From: PBB1 sp043738425
GTDB taxonomy: Bacteria > Pseudomonadota > Gammaproteobacteria > Burkholderiales > Burkholderiaceae_C
Reading direction: 5' to 3'
DNA length: 64,000 bases
Assembly (NCBI GenBank): GCA_043738425.1
Contig: JAYUGJ010000123.1
Location: 12,325-76,324, forward strand
The position numbers and the translations under genes are program-made. Shown one piece after another: positions 34,430-42,862 of the stretch (position 1 is its first letter; every line of letters begins with the position of its first letter). The notes beneath the pieces are model-generated. The model ran no database searches. It was not told where the DNA came from and saw nothing but the letters and a program-made list of their open reading frames with translations.

Positions 34430-34513
34430 GGAGGATCCTCAGGGTCAGGTGTTTAGTAAATCGAAAGTCGCGGTGATTCGCCAAGCTGCGCTGTGCGGTG
34501 CACGCGGTCTGCG

Positions 34514-35371
34514 TCAGCAACCGAAATCGTTTTCAAGCAGCGGTTGCCGTTTGACCACCCGATCCAACGCCACCAATTGCTCGAGCAATGCGCGCATGTG
34601 CTTCAGCGGCACCGCGTTCGGGCCATCGCTCATGGCGTGGTTCGGGTCCGGGTGCGTTTCCATGAACACGCCGGCCACGCCGACCGCGATGGCCGCGCGC
34701 GCCAGAACCGGCACAAACTCGCGCTGGCCGCCCGAGCTGGTGCCCCGGCCACCTGGCAGCTGCACCGAATGGGTTGCATCGAACACCACGGGCGCGCCGG
34801 TCTCGCGCATGATGGCCAGCGAGCGCATGTCGCTCACCAGGTTGTTGTAGCCAAAACTCACGCCACGTTCACAGGCCATGAAGTTGTCTTCAAGCAGGCC
34901 TTTTTCACGCGCTGCCGCACGTGCTTTGTCGATCACGTTGTGCATGTCGTGCGGTGCCAGGAACTGGCCCTTTTTGATGTTCACCGGCTTGCCGCATTGC
35001 GCCACCGCACGAATGAAATCGGTCTGGCGGCACAAGAACGCAGGAGTTTGCAGCACGTCGACCACCGACGCGACCGCATCGATTTGGTCGATGCTGTGCA
35101 CATCGGTCAGCAGAGACACGCCCAAGTCGCGCTTGACCTTGCCCAAGATCTCGAGACCGCGCGCAAGCCCAGGGCCGCGAAATGTGCCGCCGCTTGAACG
35201 GTTCGCTTTGTCGTAGCTGCTTTTGAAAATAAACGGGATGCCAAGCGCGGCGGTCATTTCCTTCAACGCACCGGCGACATCCATTTGCAGCTGTTCGGAC
35301 TCAACGACACACGGCCCGGCGATCAAAAAAAACGGCTGTGCGAGGCCGATCTCGTGGCCGCACAGTTTCAT
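34514..35371 (-). CDS. kdsA: 3-deoxy-8-phosphooctulonate synthase
   Basis: Condenses PEP with arabinose-5-phosphate to make KDO-8-phosphate for lipopolysaccharide. From ATG 35371, which overlaps the pyrG stop (ATGA), the product has 285 residues. The family motifs LIAGPCVVES, FKSSYDKANRSS, GGRGTSSGGQREF and METHPDPNHAMSDGPN are clear. The frame is open upstream into pyrG, but that portion shows no conserved sequence. Translational coupling with pyrG is likely. Insertion of kdsA between pyrG and eno is common outside the enterics. Confidence 0.97.
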   Translation of the reverse strand: MKLCGHEIGLAQPFFLIAGPCVVESEQLQMDVAGALKEMTAALGIPFIFKSSYDKANRSSGGTFRGPGLARGLEILGKVKRDLGVSLLTDVHSIDQIDAVASVVDVLQTPAFLCRQTDFIRAVAQCGKPVNIKKGQFLAPHDMHNVIDKARAAAREKGLLEDNFMACERGVSFGYNNLVSDMRSLAIMRETGAPVVFDATHSVQLPGGRGTSSGGQREFVPVLARAAIAVGVAGVFMETHPDPNHAMSDGPNAVPLKHMRALLEQLVALDRVVKRQPLLENDFGC

Positions 35372-37050
35372 GCGGCCGCCTTGGCGATGTGGCTGCTGGC
35401 GGCTAGGCGCTGGCTTTGATGCGCCAACGCTGCGGTGATGAACGAGTTGAACAACGGGTGACCACCCCACGGCGTTGATTTGAATTCGGGGTGGAATTGC
35501 ACGCCCATGAACCACGGATGCACGGTGCGCGGAAGCTCAACGATTTCGGTCAGTTTTTCTTTTTGCGTCAGCGCTGAAATCACCAGTCCGGCAGCCGACA
35601 GTTGATCGAGGTAGTGGACGTTGGCTTCGTAGCGGTGACGGTGTCGTTCGGTGACTACGTCGCCGTAAATCTCGTGCGCCAAGGTGCCGGGTTTCACGTC
35701 CGAGCTTTGCGCGCCCAGCCGCATCGTGCCGCCCAGGTCAGATTGGCTGCTGCGCTTTTGAATCGAACCATCGGCGTCGTGCCACTCTTCGATCAGCGCG
35801 ATGACGGGGTGAGGCGTGTTCGCTTCGAACTCGGTGCTGTTGGCCGAGGTAAGCCCGGCTTTGTGGCGCGCATATTCGATCGTGGCGACTTGCATGCCAA
35901 GGCAAATGCCCAGATACGGTAGTTGGTGTTCGCGTGCGAATTTCGCGGTAAGTATTTTTCCTTCGACACCGCGCTTGCCGAATCCACCTGGCACCAACAC
36001 CGCGTCGTAGCGCGCCAGTTGATGCAAGTTCTCGCTCGTCAACGTTTCTGAATCGACGTATTCGATGCGGACTTTGGCGTGGCTGTGCATGCCGGCATGC
36101 AGCAGCGCTTCATTCAGTGATTTGTACGAATCGGACAGGTCGGTGTACTTGCCGCACATGCCGATGGTGACTTCGCGCTCAGGGTGCTCGACCTCGCGCA
36201 CCAAATCGTCCCAGCGTTTCAAATTGGCCGGCGGCGTGTTGATGCGCAGCTTGTCGCAAATCAAGCCATCGAGACCTTGCTCATGCAGGATGCGTGGCAC
36301 CTTGTAGATCGTGTCGACGTCCCACATTGAAATGACGCCCCATTCGGGTACGTTGGTGAAAAGCGAAATTTTTTCGCGCTCTTCGTCGGGAATCGCGCGG
36401 TCAGCGCGGCACAACAACACATCGGCCTGAATGCCGATTTCACGCAGCTTTTGCGCGGTGTGCTGGGTTGGTTTGGTTTTCAGCTCGCCGGCAGCTGCGA
36501 TCCAGGGCACGTAGGTCAGGTGCACGAAGGCGCTGTTGTTCTGACCCAGGCGCAAACTCATCTGTCGCACGGCTTCCAAAAACGGCAGCGACTCGATATC
36601 GCCGACCGTGCCACCGATCTCGACGATCGCCACATCGACGGCATCGGCCGTGCCGACACCGGCACCGCGTTTGACGAACTCTTGGATCTCGTTGGTGACG
36701 TGGGGAATGACTTGAACCGTCTTGCCGAGGTAGTCACCGCGGCGCTCTTTTTCGAGCACGCTTTTGTAAATCTGGCCGGTGGTGAAGTTGTTTGCTTTCT
36801 TCATACGGGTGCTGATGAAGCGCTCGTAGTGGCCGAGGTCCAGGTCGGTTTCGGCACCATCGTCGGTGACGTACACCTCACCGTGCTGAAACGGCGACAT
36901 CGTGCCGGGATCCACATTCAAATACGGATCGAGTTTGATCAACGTGACCTTGATGCCGCGCGACTCAAGAATGGCCGCCAGAGACGCTGCCGCGATGCCC
37001 TTGCCCAGCGAAGACACCACACCGCCGGTCACAAAAACATACTTGGTCAT
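35368..37050 (-). CDS. pyrG: CTP synthase
   Basis: Converts UTP to CTP using glutamine and ATP. The 560-residue protein has an N-terminal amidoligase domain (VFVTGGVVSSLGKGI, GTVGDIESLPFLEA) and a C-terminal glutamine amidotransferase domain with the nucleophile elbow LGICLGMQ and the terminal histidine-glutamate pair in QFHPEF. The C-terminus is slightly extended relative to E. coli (545). The ATG at 37050 is the start of conserved sequence. Upstream is a likely promoter with a perfect TATAAT, so pyrG probably heads its own transcript although it follows the Anbu gene. Confidence 0.98.
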   Translation of the reverse strand: MTKYVFVTGGVVSSLGKGIAAASLAAILESRGIKVTLIKLDPYLNVDPGTMSPFQHGEVYVTDDGAETDLDLGHYERFISTRMKKANNFTTGQIYKSVLEKERRGDYLGKTVQVIPHVTNEIQEFVKRGAGVGTADAVDVAIVEIGGTVGDIESLPFLEAVRQMSLRLGQNNSAFVHLTYVPWIAAAGELKTKPTQHTAQKLREIGIQADVLLCRADRAIPDEEREKISLFTNVPEWGVISMWDVDTIYKVPRILHEQGLDGLICDKLRINTPPANLKRWDDLVREVEHPEREVTIGMCGKYTDLSDSYKSLNEALLHAGMHSHAKVRIEYVDSETLTSENLHQLARYDAVLVPGGFGKRGVEGKILTAKFAREHQLPYLGICLGMQVATIEYARHKAGLTSANSTEFEANTPHPVIALIEEWHDADGSIQKRSSQSDLGGTMRLGAQSSDVKPGTLAHEIYGDVVTERHRHRYEANVHYLDQLSAAGLVISALTQKEKLTEIVELPRTVHPWFMGVQFHPEFKSTPWGGHPLFNSFITAALAHQSQRLAASSHIAKAAA

Positions 37051-37094
37051 GGCTTGCAGCCGACCGTTTGAAGCGGCTGTGATCTGAAAAAAAT

Positions 37095-37100
37095 ATTATA
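37095..37100 (-). promoter_or_regulatory. Candidate -10 element of pyrG
   Basis: On the minus strand a perfect TATAAT lies 44 bases before the pyrG ATG, followed by a T-rich tract. The position 17 bases upstream falls within a (GCCGCA)4 array rather than a TTGACA-like hexamer, so any -35 is formed from repeat sequence or supplied by an activator. Confidence 0.5.
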
Positions 37101-37116
37101 GAAGCGGGGGGTGTCG

Positions 37117-37140
37117 GCCGCAGCCGCAGCCGCAGCCGCA
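37117..37140. repeat. (GCCGCA)4 hexanucleotide repeat in the pyrG upstream region
   Basis: Four exact GCCGCA units lie between the Anbu stop and the candidate pyrG -10 element, covering the expected -35 position on the minus strand. Confidence 0.9.
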
Positions 37141-37175
37141 AGGTGTGGCTCGCTGTGCCAACCACGCGGTCGGGA

Positions 37176-38012
37176 TCACACGATTTTTTCGCCCGGGTGC
37201 GTGATCTTGCGCATCGGTTCGTAGCGCTGCGAGGTGACACACAGGGGGTACGCCGCGGCCACTTCGCTGGCGCTCCACTGCGGGTCGTCGAGCGACTCGA
37301 ACACCTGGCGCAGTCGCTGTCCCCACGAGCTTCGAACCATTTGAAAATAGGGGTTGTGCTCATCGATGCACACCAGTTGGTTGCACTGCAGCGAATTGGT
37401 TTCGTACACCAACAGGTCCAACGGCAGGCCCACTGAGAGGTTGGATTTCAGCGTCGAGTCCATGGACACCAGCGCGCATTTCGATGCTTCGTCCAGCGGC
37501 GTCGCGGGTGTGATCATGCGGTCGAGGACCGGCTTGCCGTACTTCGACTCACCCGCTTGGAAGTAGCAGGTTTCGCGCGTCGACTCGATGAAGTTGCCGG
37601 CGGAGTAGACCAGGAAAAGCCGCATCGCTTCGCCAGCAATCTGGCCGCCAAAAATCATCGTCGAATTGAAATCGACGCCAGCCGCTTGCAGCGACTTGCC
37701 GTCTTGCGCATGGACGCGGCGAACTGCGCTGCCCAGCACCCGCACCGCGTCGAACATGCTGGTCGCGTTCCAAATGGTGATGGGCGGCGCAGCCGGGTCG
37801 TCGCTGGGTATTTTTTCGACTTGCAAGATCTCGCGCACCGACTGGCTTATCGACAGGTTGCCAGCCGACAGCATCACCATGAAGCGGTCGCCGGGTTTTT
37901 CGTACACCATCATTTTGCGAAAGGTGCTGATCTGGTCGAGACCGGCGTTGGTACGCGAGTCGGACAAAAAAACCAGCCCCGCGTCCAGTTTGATAGCTAC
38001 GCAGTAAGTCAT
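37176..38012 (-). CDS. Anbu-type proteasome-related peptidase
   Basis: A 278-residue Ntn-hydrolase-fold protein. The N-terminus MTYCVAIKLDAGLVFLSDSRTNAG places a conserved Thr at position 2, the expected nucleophile after Met removal, and the SDSRTNAG loop matches Anbu (ancestral beta-subunit) proteins rather than HslV. Purified Anbu from other bacteria forms self-compartmentalised rings; substrates and unfoldase partners are unclear. Elsewhere Anbu genes usually cluster with an ATP-grasp, an alpha-E and a transglutaminase gene; none of these flanks it here. Instead its ATG overlaps the mutS stop by four bases (ATGA), implying translational coupling. Confidence 0.88.
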   Translation of the reverse strand: MTYCVAIKLDAGLVFLSDSRTNAGLDQISTFRKMMVYEKPGDRFMVMLSAGNLSISQSVREILQVEKIPSDDPAAPPITIWNATSMFDAVRVLGSAVRRVHAQDGKSLQAAGVDFNSTMIFGGQIAGEAMRLFLVYSAGNFIESTRETCYFQAGESKYGKPVLDRMITPATPLDEASKCALVSMDSTLKSNLSVGLPLDLLVYETNSLQCNQLVCIDEHNPYFQMVRSSWGQRLRQVFESLDDPQWSASEVAAAYPLCVTSQRYEPMRKITHPGEKIV

Positions 38013-40759
38013 GGTGACGCATCGCCTTCGGTTGGTGGCAGCGCTTGCAGCGCTTGCAGTTGGTAGAGCGCTTCAAGTGCTTGCTTTGGTGTCAGCGCAT
38101 CGGTGTCGAGTAGCGCCAGCGCTTGCTCGACCGCCGACGGCTGGGTACGGGCGTCGGCGGCCGTGGTGTTGGCGCTGATGTTGACGCGGGTGTCGACGCG
38201 GGTGTCGACGTTTGTGTCGACGTTAGCGATGAATGCGGTGTCGATGGAATCGATGGCGTCCGAGCGCGCGTCGAACAAATCAATTTGCGCATGGCCCGAT
38301 TTTTGTTGCGCTTCGAGCAATTCCAGCGCGGCGCGGGCCTGGCGCAACAGCGGCGCCGGCATGCCCGCCAGCCGCGCCACCTGCACGCCATAACTGCGGC
38401 TCGCGGGGCCGGGTTGGATGTCGTGCAGGAAAACGATTTCATCCACCCCTTTGCTGCGCGTTTCGACTGCCGAGACGTGCACATTGACCGCACGGTCGTG
38501 CTTCAGTGGCAGTGCCGTCAGTTCGAAGTAGTGGGTGGCAAACAAGGTGAACGCGCCGCTGCGGTCGTGCAAATAGCTGGCAATCGCGCCGGCCAGCGCC
38601 AAACCGTCGAAGGTCGAGGTGCCGCGGCCAATCTCATCCATCAGCACGAGCGACTGCGCGGTGGCGTTGTTCAATATGGCGGCCGCCTCGGTCATCTCGA
38701 CCATGAAGGTCGATTGCGCATTCGCCAAGTCGTCGGCCGCGCCGATACGGGTGTGGATGGCGTCCATCGGTCCGAGTCGGCATGCGGTGGCCGGTACGTA
38801 CGAACCCATCGATGCCAACAAACAAATCAACGCCACCTGCCGCATGAAGGTGCTTTTGCCGCCCATGTTGGGGCCGGTGATCAACAGCATTTTTCGGCCG
38901 GCATCGAGTCGGCAATCGTTCGCCATGAAGTTGCCCACACCGGTTTCTTGCAAACGCGCCTCGACCACCGGATGGCGGCCGCCCTGGATGTCGATGCAGG
39001 GCTCGCGCACGAACTGTGGCCGACACCAGCCGAGCGTGGTGGCGCGTTCAGCCAAGGCCGCCAGCGCGTCGAGCGCGGCGAGTGCGCGGGCCAGCGCGGT
39101 CAGTGCCGCAATGTGTGGCTGCAAGCGGTCGATCAATTGCTCATACAACAGTTTTTCGCGCGCCAGCGAACGGTCTTCGGCAGACAGCGCCTTGTCTTCA
39201 AACGCTTTCAATTCAGGCGTGATGTAGCGCTCGGCGTTTTTCAACGTTTGGCGGCGTTGGTAGTCGGCCGGCACCTTGTCGATTTGCCCTTGCGTCACCT
39301 CGATAAAAAAGCCATGCACCCGGTTGAACTGGACCCGCAGGTTGGCGATGCCGCTGCGTGCGCGCTCACGCGTTTCAAGGTCGAGCAAAAACGCATCGCA
39401 GTTTTGCGCAATCGTTCGCAGTTCGTCGAGTTCGGCATCGCAGCCGGCGGCCACCACGCCGCCATCGCGTAGCAGCAAGCCGGGCTCGTCGGCCAAGGTG
39501 ATCGTCAACATGGATTCGATGTCGGTGTCGGGCTCCATGGCCGCGGCGAGCAGGCCAAGCAAGTCACTGGCCCCGAGGGGTGCGAGCGAGCGCAGTTCTG
39601 GCAGTGCGCGCAGCGTGGCACGCAAGCCGGTGAGTTCACGCGGCCGTACCTGCCGCAATGCGATCCGCGCGGTGGTGCGTTCGACGTCGCAGACCTGTCG
39701 CAATGCGCTGCGCAGCGCGTCGCCGCCGTGTGTCATCAGTGCATCGACCGCACAGTGGCGCTGCGTGGCTACGCTTCGGTCGCGCGGTGGTCGCGTAACC
39801 CAGGCGCGCAGCGCGCGGCTGCCCATGCCGGTGCGGCAGGTGTCGAGCAGCGACAGCAACGTCGGCGCACTTTCGCCGCGCAGCGTTTGCGTGAGTTCGA
39901 GGTTGCGGTGCGTGGCGGGCGGCAGGTCGATCAGCTCGCTGGCGCGCTCAACCCGCAAGCTGCGCACGTGCGCCAGCGCCTGGCCCTGCGTGTGTTCGGC
40001 GTAGCTCAACAGCGCTGCAGCGGCCGCATGTGCCACGGGCGTTTCCGCCGCATTAAAACCGGCCAAGCTCGCGACGCGCAGCTGTTCGCAAAGTTTGCGT
40101 TGGCCCAGCGCCGTGTCGAATTGCCAGTCGGGGCGGTGTGTCACCACGGTCCGCGAAGCGTCTAGCGCAGCTGGCAACGGCGCGCGCTTGGTCAGCACCT
40201 CGGCGGCGTTCAAACGCGCCAGCCAACCGGCCAATTCGTGGTCTGCGCATTCGGTCAGGCCGAGCTCGCCGCTGCTCAGCGCGAGCCACGCTAAACCGTG
40301 CACAGTGCGGCCGCGGTGGGTGTGCTGCGACATCGCCAGCAGCATCGCATCGGCCTTGTCCGACATCAGTTCGGTATCGGTCACCGTACCTGGTGTGACT
40401 ACCCGCACGACCTTGCGTGCGACCGGACCCTTCGACGTGCCGACGTCGCCGATCTGTTCGCATATCGCCACCGGCTCACCGAGCTTGATCAGTTTCGCAA
40501 GGTAGCCATCGACCGAATGCACCGGCACACCGGCCATGACCACCGGCTCGCCTGCGCTTTGACCGCGGGTTGTCAGCGTGATGTCGAGCAGGCGGCTGGC
40601 GCGCCGTGCGTCGTCGAAGAACAGCTCGTAGAAATCGCCCATACGGTAGAACACCAGCGTGTCTGGGTGGTCGGCTTTGATGCGCAGGTACTGCTGCATC
40701 ATCGGCGTGTGGGCGCTTAGATCACCGCACGGCGAGGGCGTTGTCGCCAGCGTTTCCAA
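38009..40759 (-). CDS. mutS: DNA mismatch repair protein MutS
   Basis: Recognises mismatches and starts methyl-directed repair. The 916-residue product has the mismatch-binding motif FYRMGDFYELFFDDA near residue 38, the core and clamp domains, Walker A GPNMGGKST around residue 630 and Walker B LVLMDEIGRGTSTFDG. TTG at 40759 is taken as the start because the conserved AHTPMMQQYL begins before the first ATG (40702) and an in-frame stop lies at 40780-40778. A linker near residues 846-861 contains a four-residue repeat encoded by 12-bp units, ahead of the C-terminal tetramerisation helix. It overlaps the Anbu gene downstream. Confidence 0.97.
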   Translation of the reverse strand: METLATTPSPCGDLSAHTPMMQQYLRIKADHPDTLVFYRMGDFYELFFDDARRASRLLDITLTTRGQSAGEPVVMAGVPVHSVDGYLAKLIKLGEPVAICEQIGDVGTSKGPVARKVVRVVTPGTVTDTELMSDKADAMLLAMSQHTHRGRTVHGLAWLALSSGELGLTECADHELAGWLARLNAAEVLTKRAPLPAALDASRTVVTHRPDWQFDTALGQRKLCEQLRVASLAGFNAAETPVAHAAAAALLSYAEHTQGQALAHVRSLRVERASELIDLPPATHRNLELTQTLRGESAPTLLSLLDTCRTGMGSRALRAWVTRPPRDRSVATQRHCAVDALMTHGGDALRSALRQVCDVERTTARIALRQVRPRELTGLRATLRALPELRSLAPLGASDLLGLLAAAMEPDTDIESMLTITLADEPGLLLRDGGVVAAGCDAELDELRTIAQNCDAFLLDLETRERARSGIANLRVQFNRVHGFFIEVTQGQIDKVPADYQRRQTLKNAERYITPELKAFEDKALSAEDRSLAREKLLYEQLIDRLQPHIAALTALARALAALDALAALAERATTLGWCRPQFVREPCIDIQGGRHPVVEARLQETGVGNFMANDCRLDAGRKMLLITGPNMGGKSTFMRQVALICLLASMGSYVPATACRLGPMDAIHTRIGAADDLANAQSTFMVEMTEAAAILNNATAQSLVLMDEIGRGTSTFDGLALAGAIASYLHDRSGAFTLFATHYFELTALPLKHDRAVNVHVSAVETRSKGVDEIVFLHDIQPGPASRSYGVQVARLAGMPAPLLRQARAALELLEAQQKSGHAQIDLFDARSDAIDSIDTAFIANVDTNVDTRVDTRVNISANTTAADARTQPSAVEQALALLDTDALTPKQALEALYQLQALQALPPTEGDASP
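38177..38224. repeat. In-frame 12-bp x4 tandem repeat inside mutS
   Basis: Four adjacent 12-bp units, related to GGTGTCGACGCG on the plus strand, encode a repeated Asn/Arg-Val-Asp-Thr block in the linker between the MutS ATPase domain and its C-terminal helices. Unit gain or loss would change the linker by four residues without a frameshift. Confidence 0.88.
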
Positions 40760-40783
40760 GGTCGGTCGCGCGGTCGCGTTAAA

Positions 40784-41833
40784 TCAGAACGGCGCTTCGG
40801 TTTTTGGCGTGAGGTCGGCTTTGCGTATGCGCACCGCAGTAGGTTTTTTGGGCGCGGTTTGGGCTGCACTTTCAGCTTGCTCAGCTGACGCAGCCGAATT
40901 GGTCGAATCGTCCGGCGTTGAAAACGCTGCAGCCAAGGCCGCTTCGGGGGTCAGGTCTGAAGTGGCCGATTTTTTGCCAGCGGATGGAGGCGCTGCTGCC
41001 ACAGCGGCGTCGGTTTTGTCTGCGGCGACCACGCGGGTGTACGGCGTCAGTATCTGCACCAACTGGCCGTAGATTTTTGGGTTGCCTGCAACTACTTCGC
41101 GCTGGTACAAAAAGTCGGCCTCGCCGGTAAAGTTTCCAATCAACCCGCCGGCCTCGGTGATCATCAACGAGCCTGCTGCGATGTCCCACGCGCTCAACCC
41201 GGTTTCAAAAAAACCGTCGTAGTACCCAGCGGCGACGTAGCACAGGTCGAGCGACGCTGCACCCGGTCTGCGCAGTCCGGCGCAACTCTGCATCACCGTC
41301 TCGAACATCTGTAAGTAGCGCTTGAAGTTGTCGCCTTTGCGAAACGGGAAACCGGTGCCTAGCAGCGCATCGGCCAGGCGTATGCGTTTCGACACCCGAA
41401 GGCGTTTGTCGTTGAGGAACGCGCCGCGGCCCTTCGATGCATAAAACAAATCGTTGCGTGACGGGTCGTACACCACCGCCTGCTGCACCTGACCTTTGAA
41501 CGCGAGCGCAATCGACACGGCGTACACCGGGAAACCGTGGATGAAATTCGTGGTGCCGTCGAGTGGGTCGATGATCCACAGGTAATCGCTGTCTTTTGCG
41601 CCATGTTCGCTGCCCGATTCTTCGGCCAGGATGCCGTGACCGGGGTAGGCTGCAAGCAGTGTGTCGATGATGGCGCGCTCGGCGGCCTGGTCGACCTCGG
41701 TCACAAAATCGTTCGGTGCTTTGCTGCTGATGCGCAGCAAATCGACGTCGATTGACGCCCGGTTGATAAGCGCTCCCGCGATTCGCGCCGCCTTGACGGC
41801 GATATTCAGCATCGGATGGAGCGCTTGCGACAT
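40784..41833 (-). CDS. suhB: Inositol monophosphatase family protein SuhB with long C-terminal tail
   Basis: A 349-residue protein whose first 265 residues are a standard Mg-dependent inositol monophosphatase: metal ligands E71/E72 in ILAEESG, D89 and D92 in DPLDGTTNF, and D217 in SAWDIAAGS. E. coli SuhB also binds NusA and supports rRNA antitermination. Here an extra 80-residue tail (about 270-349), rich in Ala, Ser, Thr, Pro and Lys, ends VRIRKADLTPKTEAPF; it looks disordered. The gene is divergent from trmJ and its stop lies 24 bases before the mutS start, so the two may be co-transcribed. Confidence 0.93.
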   Translation of the reverse strand: MSQALHPMLNIAVKAARIAGALINRASIDVDLLRISSKAPNDFVTEVDQAAERAIIDTLLAAYPGHGILAEESGSEHGAKDSDYLWIIDPLDGTTNFIHGFPVYAVSIALAFKGQVQQAVVYDPSRNDLFYASKGRGAFLNDKRLRVSKRIRLADALLGTGFPFRKGDNFKRYLQMFETVMQSCAGLRRPGAASLDLCYVAAGYYDGFFETGLSAWDIAAGSLMITEAGGLIGNFTGEADFLYQREVVAGNPKIYGQLVQILTPYTRVVAADKTDAAVAAAPPSAGKKSATSDLTPEAALAAAFSTPDDSTNSAASAEQAESAAQTAPKKPTAVRIRKADLTPKTEAPF

Positions 41834-41957
41834 GGTGCAACCTTGTTGTGTGGGGCGATGTGTGTCGCGTACGGCAGTATGTGGAAACGGCGCGTCAGAA
41901 AGTGCGCGCGGCTTGGTGCATTTGCCTGACTCACCAATTCAATTTTAACGGCCACGC

Positions 41958-42707
41958 ATGCAACCAGATACCGATTCACCGCCCGCGACTGACGGCACAC
42001 GTTTCGTCTTGCTCCACACCAGCCACCCCGGCAATGTGGGTTCCACCGCGCGGGCGATGCGGGTGATGGGCTTTTCGGACCTGGTGCTGGTCGCGCCTCG
42101 ATATCCGAATGTGAAAAACAAGGCAGATGCCATCGCGCTAGCCAGCGGTGCGCTGGACGTGTTGAGCAACGCCCGCATCGTCGACACGTTGGCCGAGGCC
42201 TTGGACGGCATTACTTACGCTTGCGCCACCGCCATGACGCCGCGCGATTTCGGCCCGCCGACCCATGCTCCGCGCGATCTTTTTCCGGCGTTGGTGCCGC
42301 AGCGACATCGGGTCGCATTCATCTTCGGCTCCGAGCGCTATGGCATGACCAACGATGACGTTTACCGGTGCCATGCCTGCCTCAGCATCCCCACCGCGCC
42401 GGGTTACGGTTCCCTTAATTTGGCGCAAGCAGTGCAATTGATCGCCTATGACTGGCGGCAAGCATTGGGGGGTTTTGCCGTCAATGCGCGGGGTGCAAAT
42501 CCGGCGTTGGCCGATGCGCAGTCCGTGCAGGGGGCCCTGGATCACTGGCAGTCGGTGCTTGTCAACAACGGTTTTTTGAATTTGCGCGCGCCGCAAAAAC
42601 TCATTCCGCGCCTGCAGCAGCTGTTCAATCGGGCGCAGCTTACCAATGAAGAAGTGCAAATATTGCGGGGCATGGCGCGCGCATGCAGCCGTGATGTTCC
42701 GGAATAA
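41958..42707 (+). CDS. trmJ: tRNA (cytidine/uridine-2'-O-)-methyltransferase TrmJ
   Basis: A 249-residue SPOUT methyltransferase that modifies tRNA position 32. The knotted SAM-binding fold shows VLLHTSHPGNVGSTARAM near the N-terminus, IFGSERYGMTNDDV in the middle and SLNLAQAVQLIAYDW near the knot, all diagnostic. A C-terminal helical extension (about 170-249) mediates dimerisation in the family. It is divergent from suhB, which in E. coli also lies beside trmJ. The intergenic 124 bases hold both promoters. Confidence 0.94.
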   Translation: MQPDTDSPPATDGTRFVLLHTSHPGNVGSTARAMRVMGFSDLVLVAPRYPNVKNKADAIALASGALDVLSNARIVDTLAEALDGITYACATAMTPRDFGPPTHAPRDLFPALVPQRHRVAFIFGSERYGMTNDDVYRCHACLSIPTAPGYGSLNLAQAVQLIAYDWRQALGGFAVNARGANPALADAQSVQGALDHWQSVLVNNGFLNLRAPQKLIPRLQQLFNRAQLTNEEVQILRGMARACSRDVPE

Positions 42708-42725
42708 ATAAGTTTGGTTCGGTCT

Positions 42726-42779
42726 ACCCCAGGGTGCACGCTACGCGGTTGTTACTCCGATACCCCCTAAGTCAGGGGT
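42726..42779 (+). promoter_or_regulatory. Inverted-repeat boxes upstream of the PEP-CTERM gene
   Basis: Two related palindromic boxes occur in the 155-bp leader: ACCC-CA-GGGT at 42726-42735 and ACCCCCT-N5-AGGGGT at 42762-42779. A third purine/pyrimidine mirror, GGGGGGATTCCCT, lies close to 42830. They resemble operator half-sites of a dimeric regulator. PEP-CTERM genes are often co-regulated in such regulons, but the regulator is not identified here. Confidence 0.45.
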
Positions 42780-42862
42780 GGTGAAGCCACCGACCATTTG
42801 TTAGATTTCGTTTTAGCGGAAGCCCAAGGGGGGATTCCCTAGTAAAACTTAGGAGAGTTCAA

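Noticed and set aside
38123..39472. 449-codon plus-strand frame opposite mutS
   Set aside because: Antisense to a gene with complete MutS motifs; the translation is Arg/His/Gln-rich without domain features, a usual by-product of high GC content.
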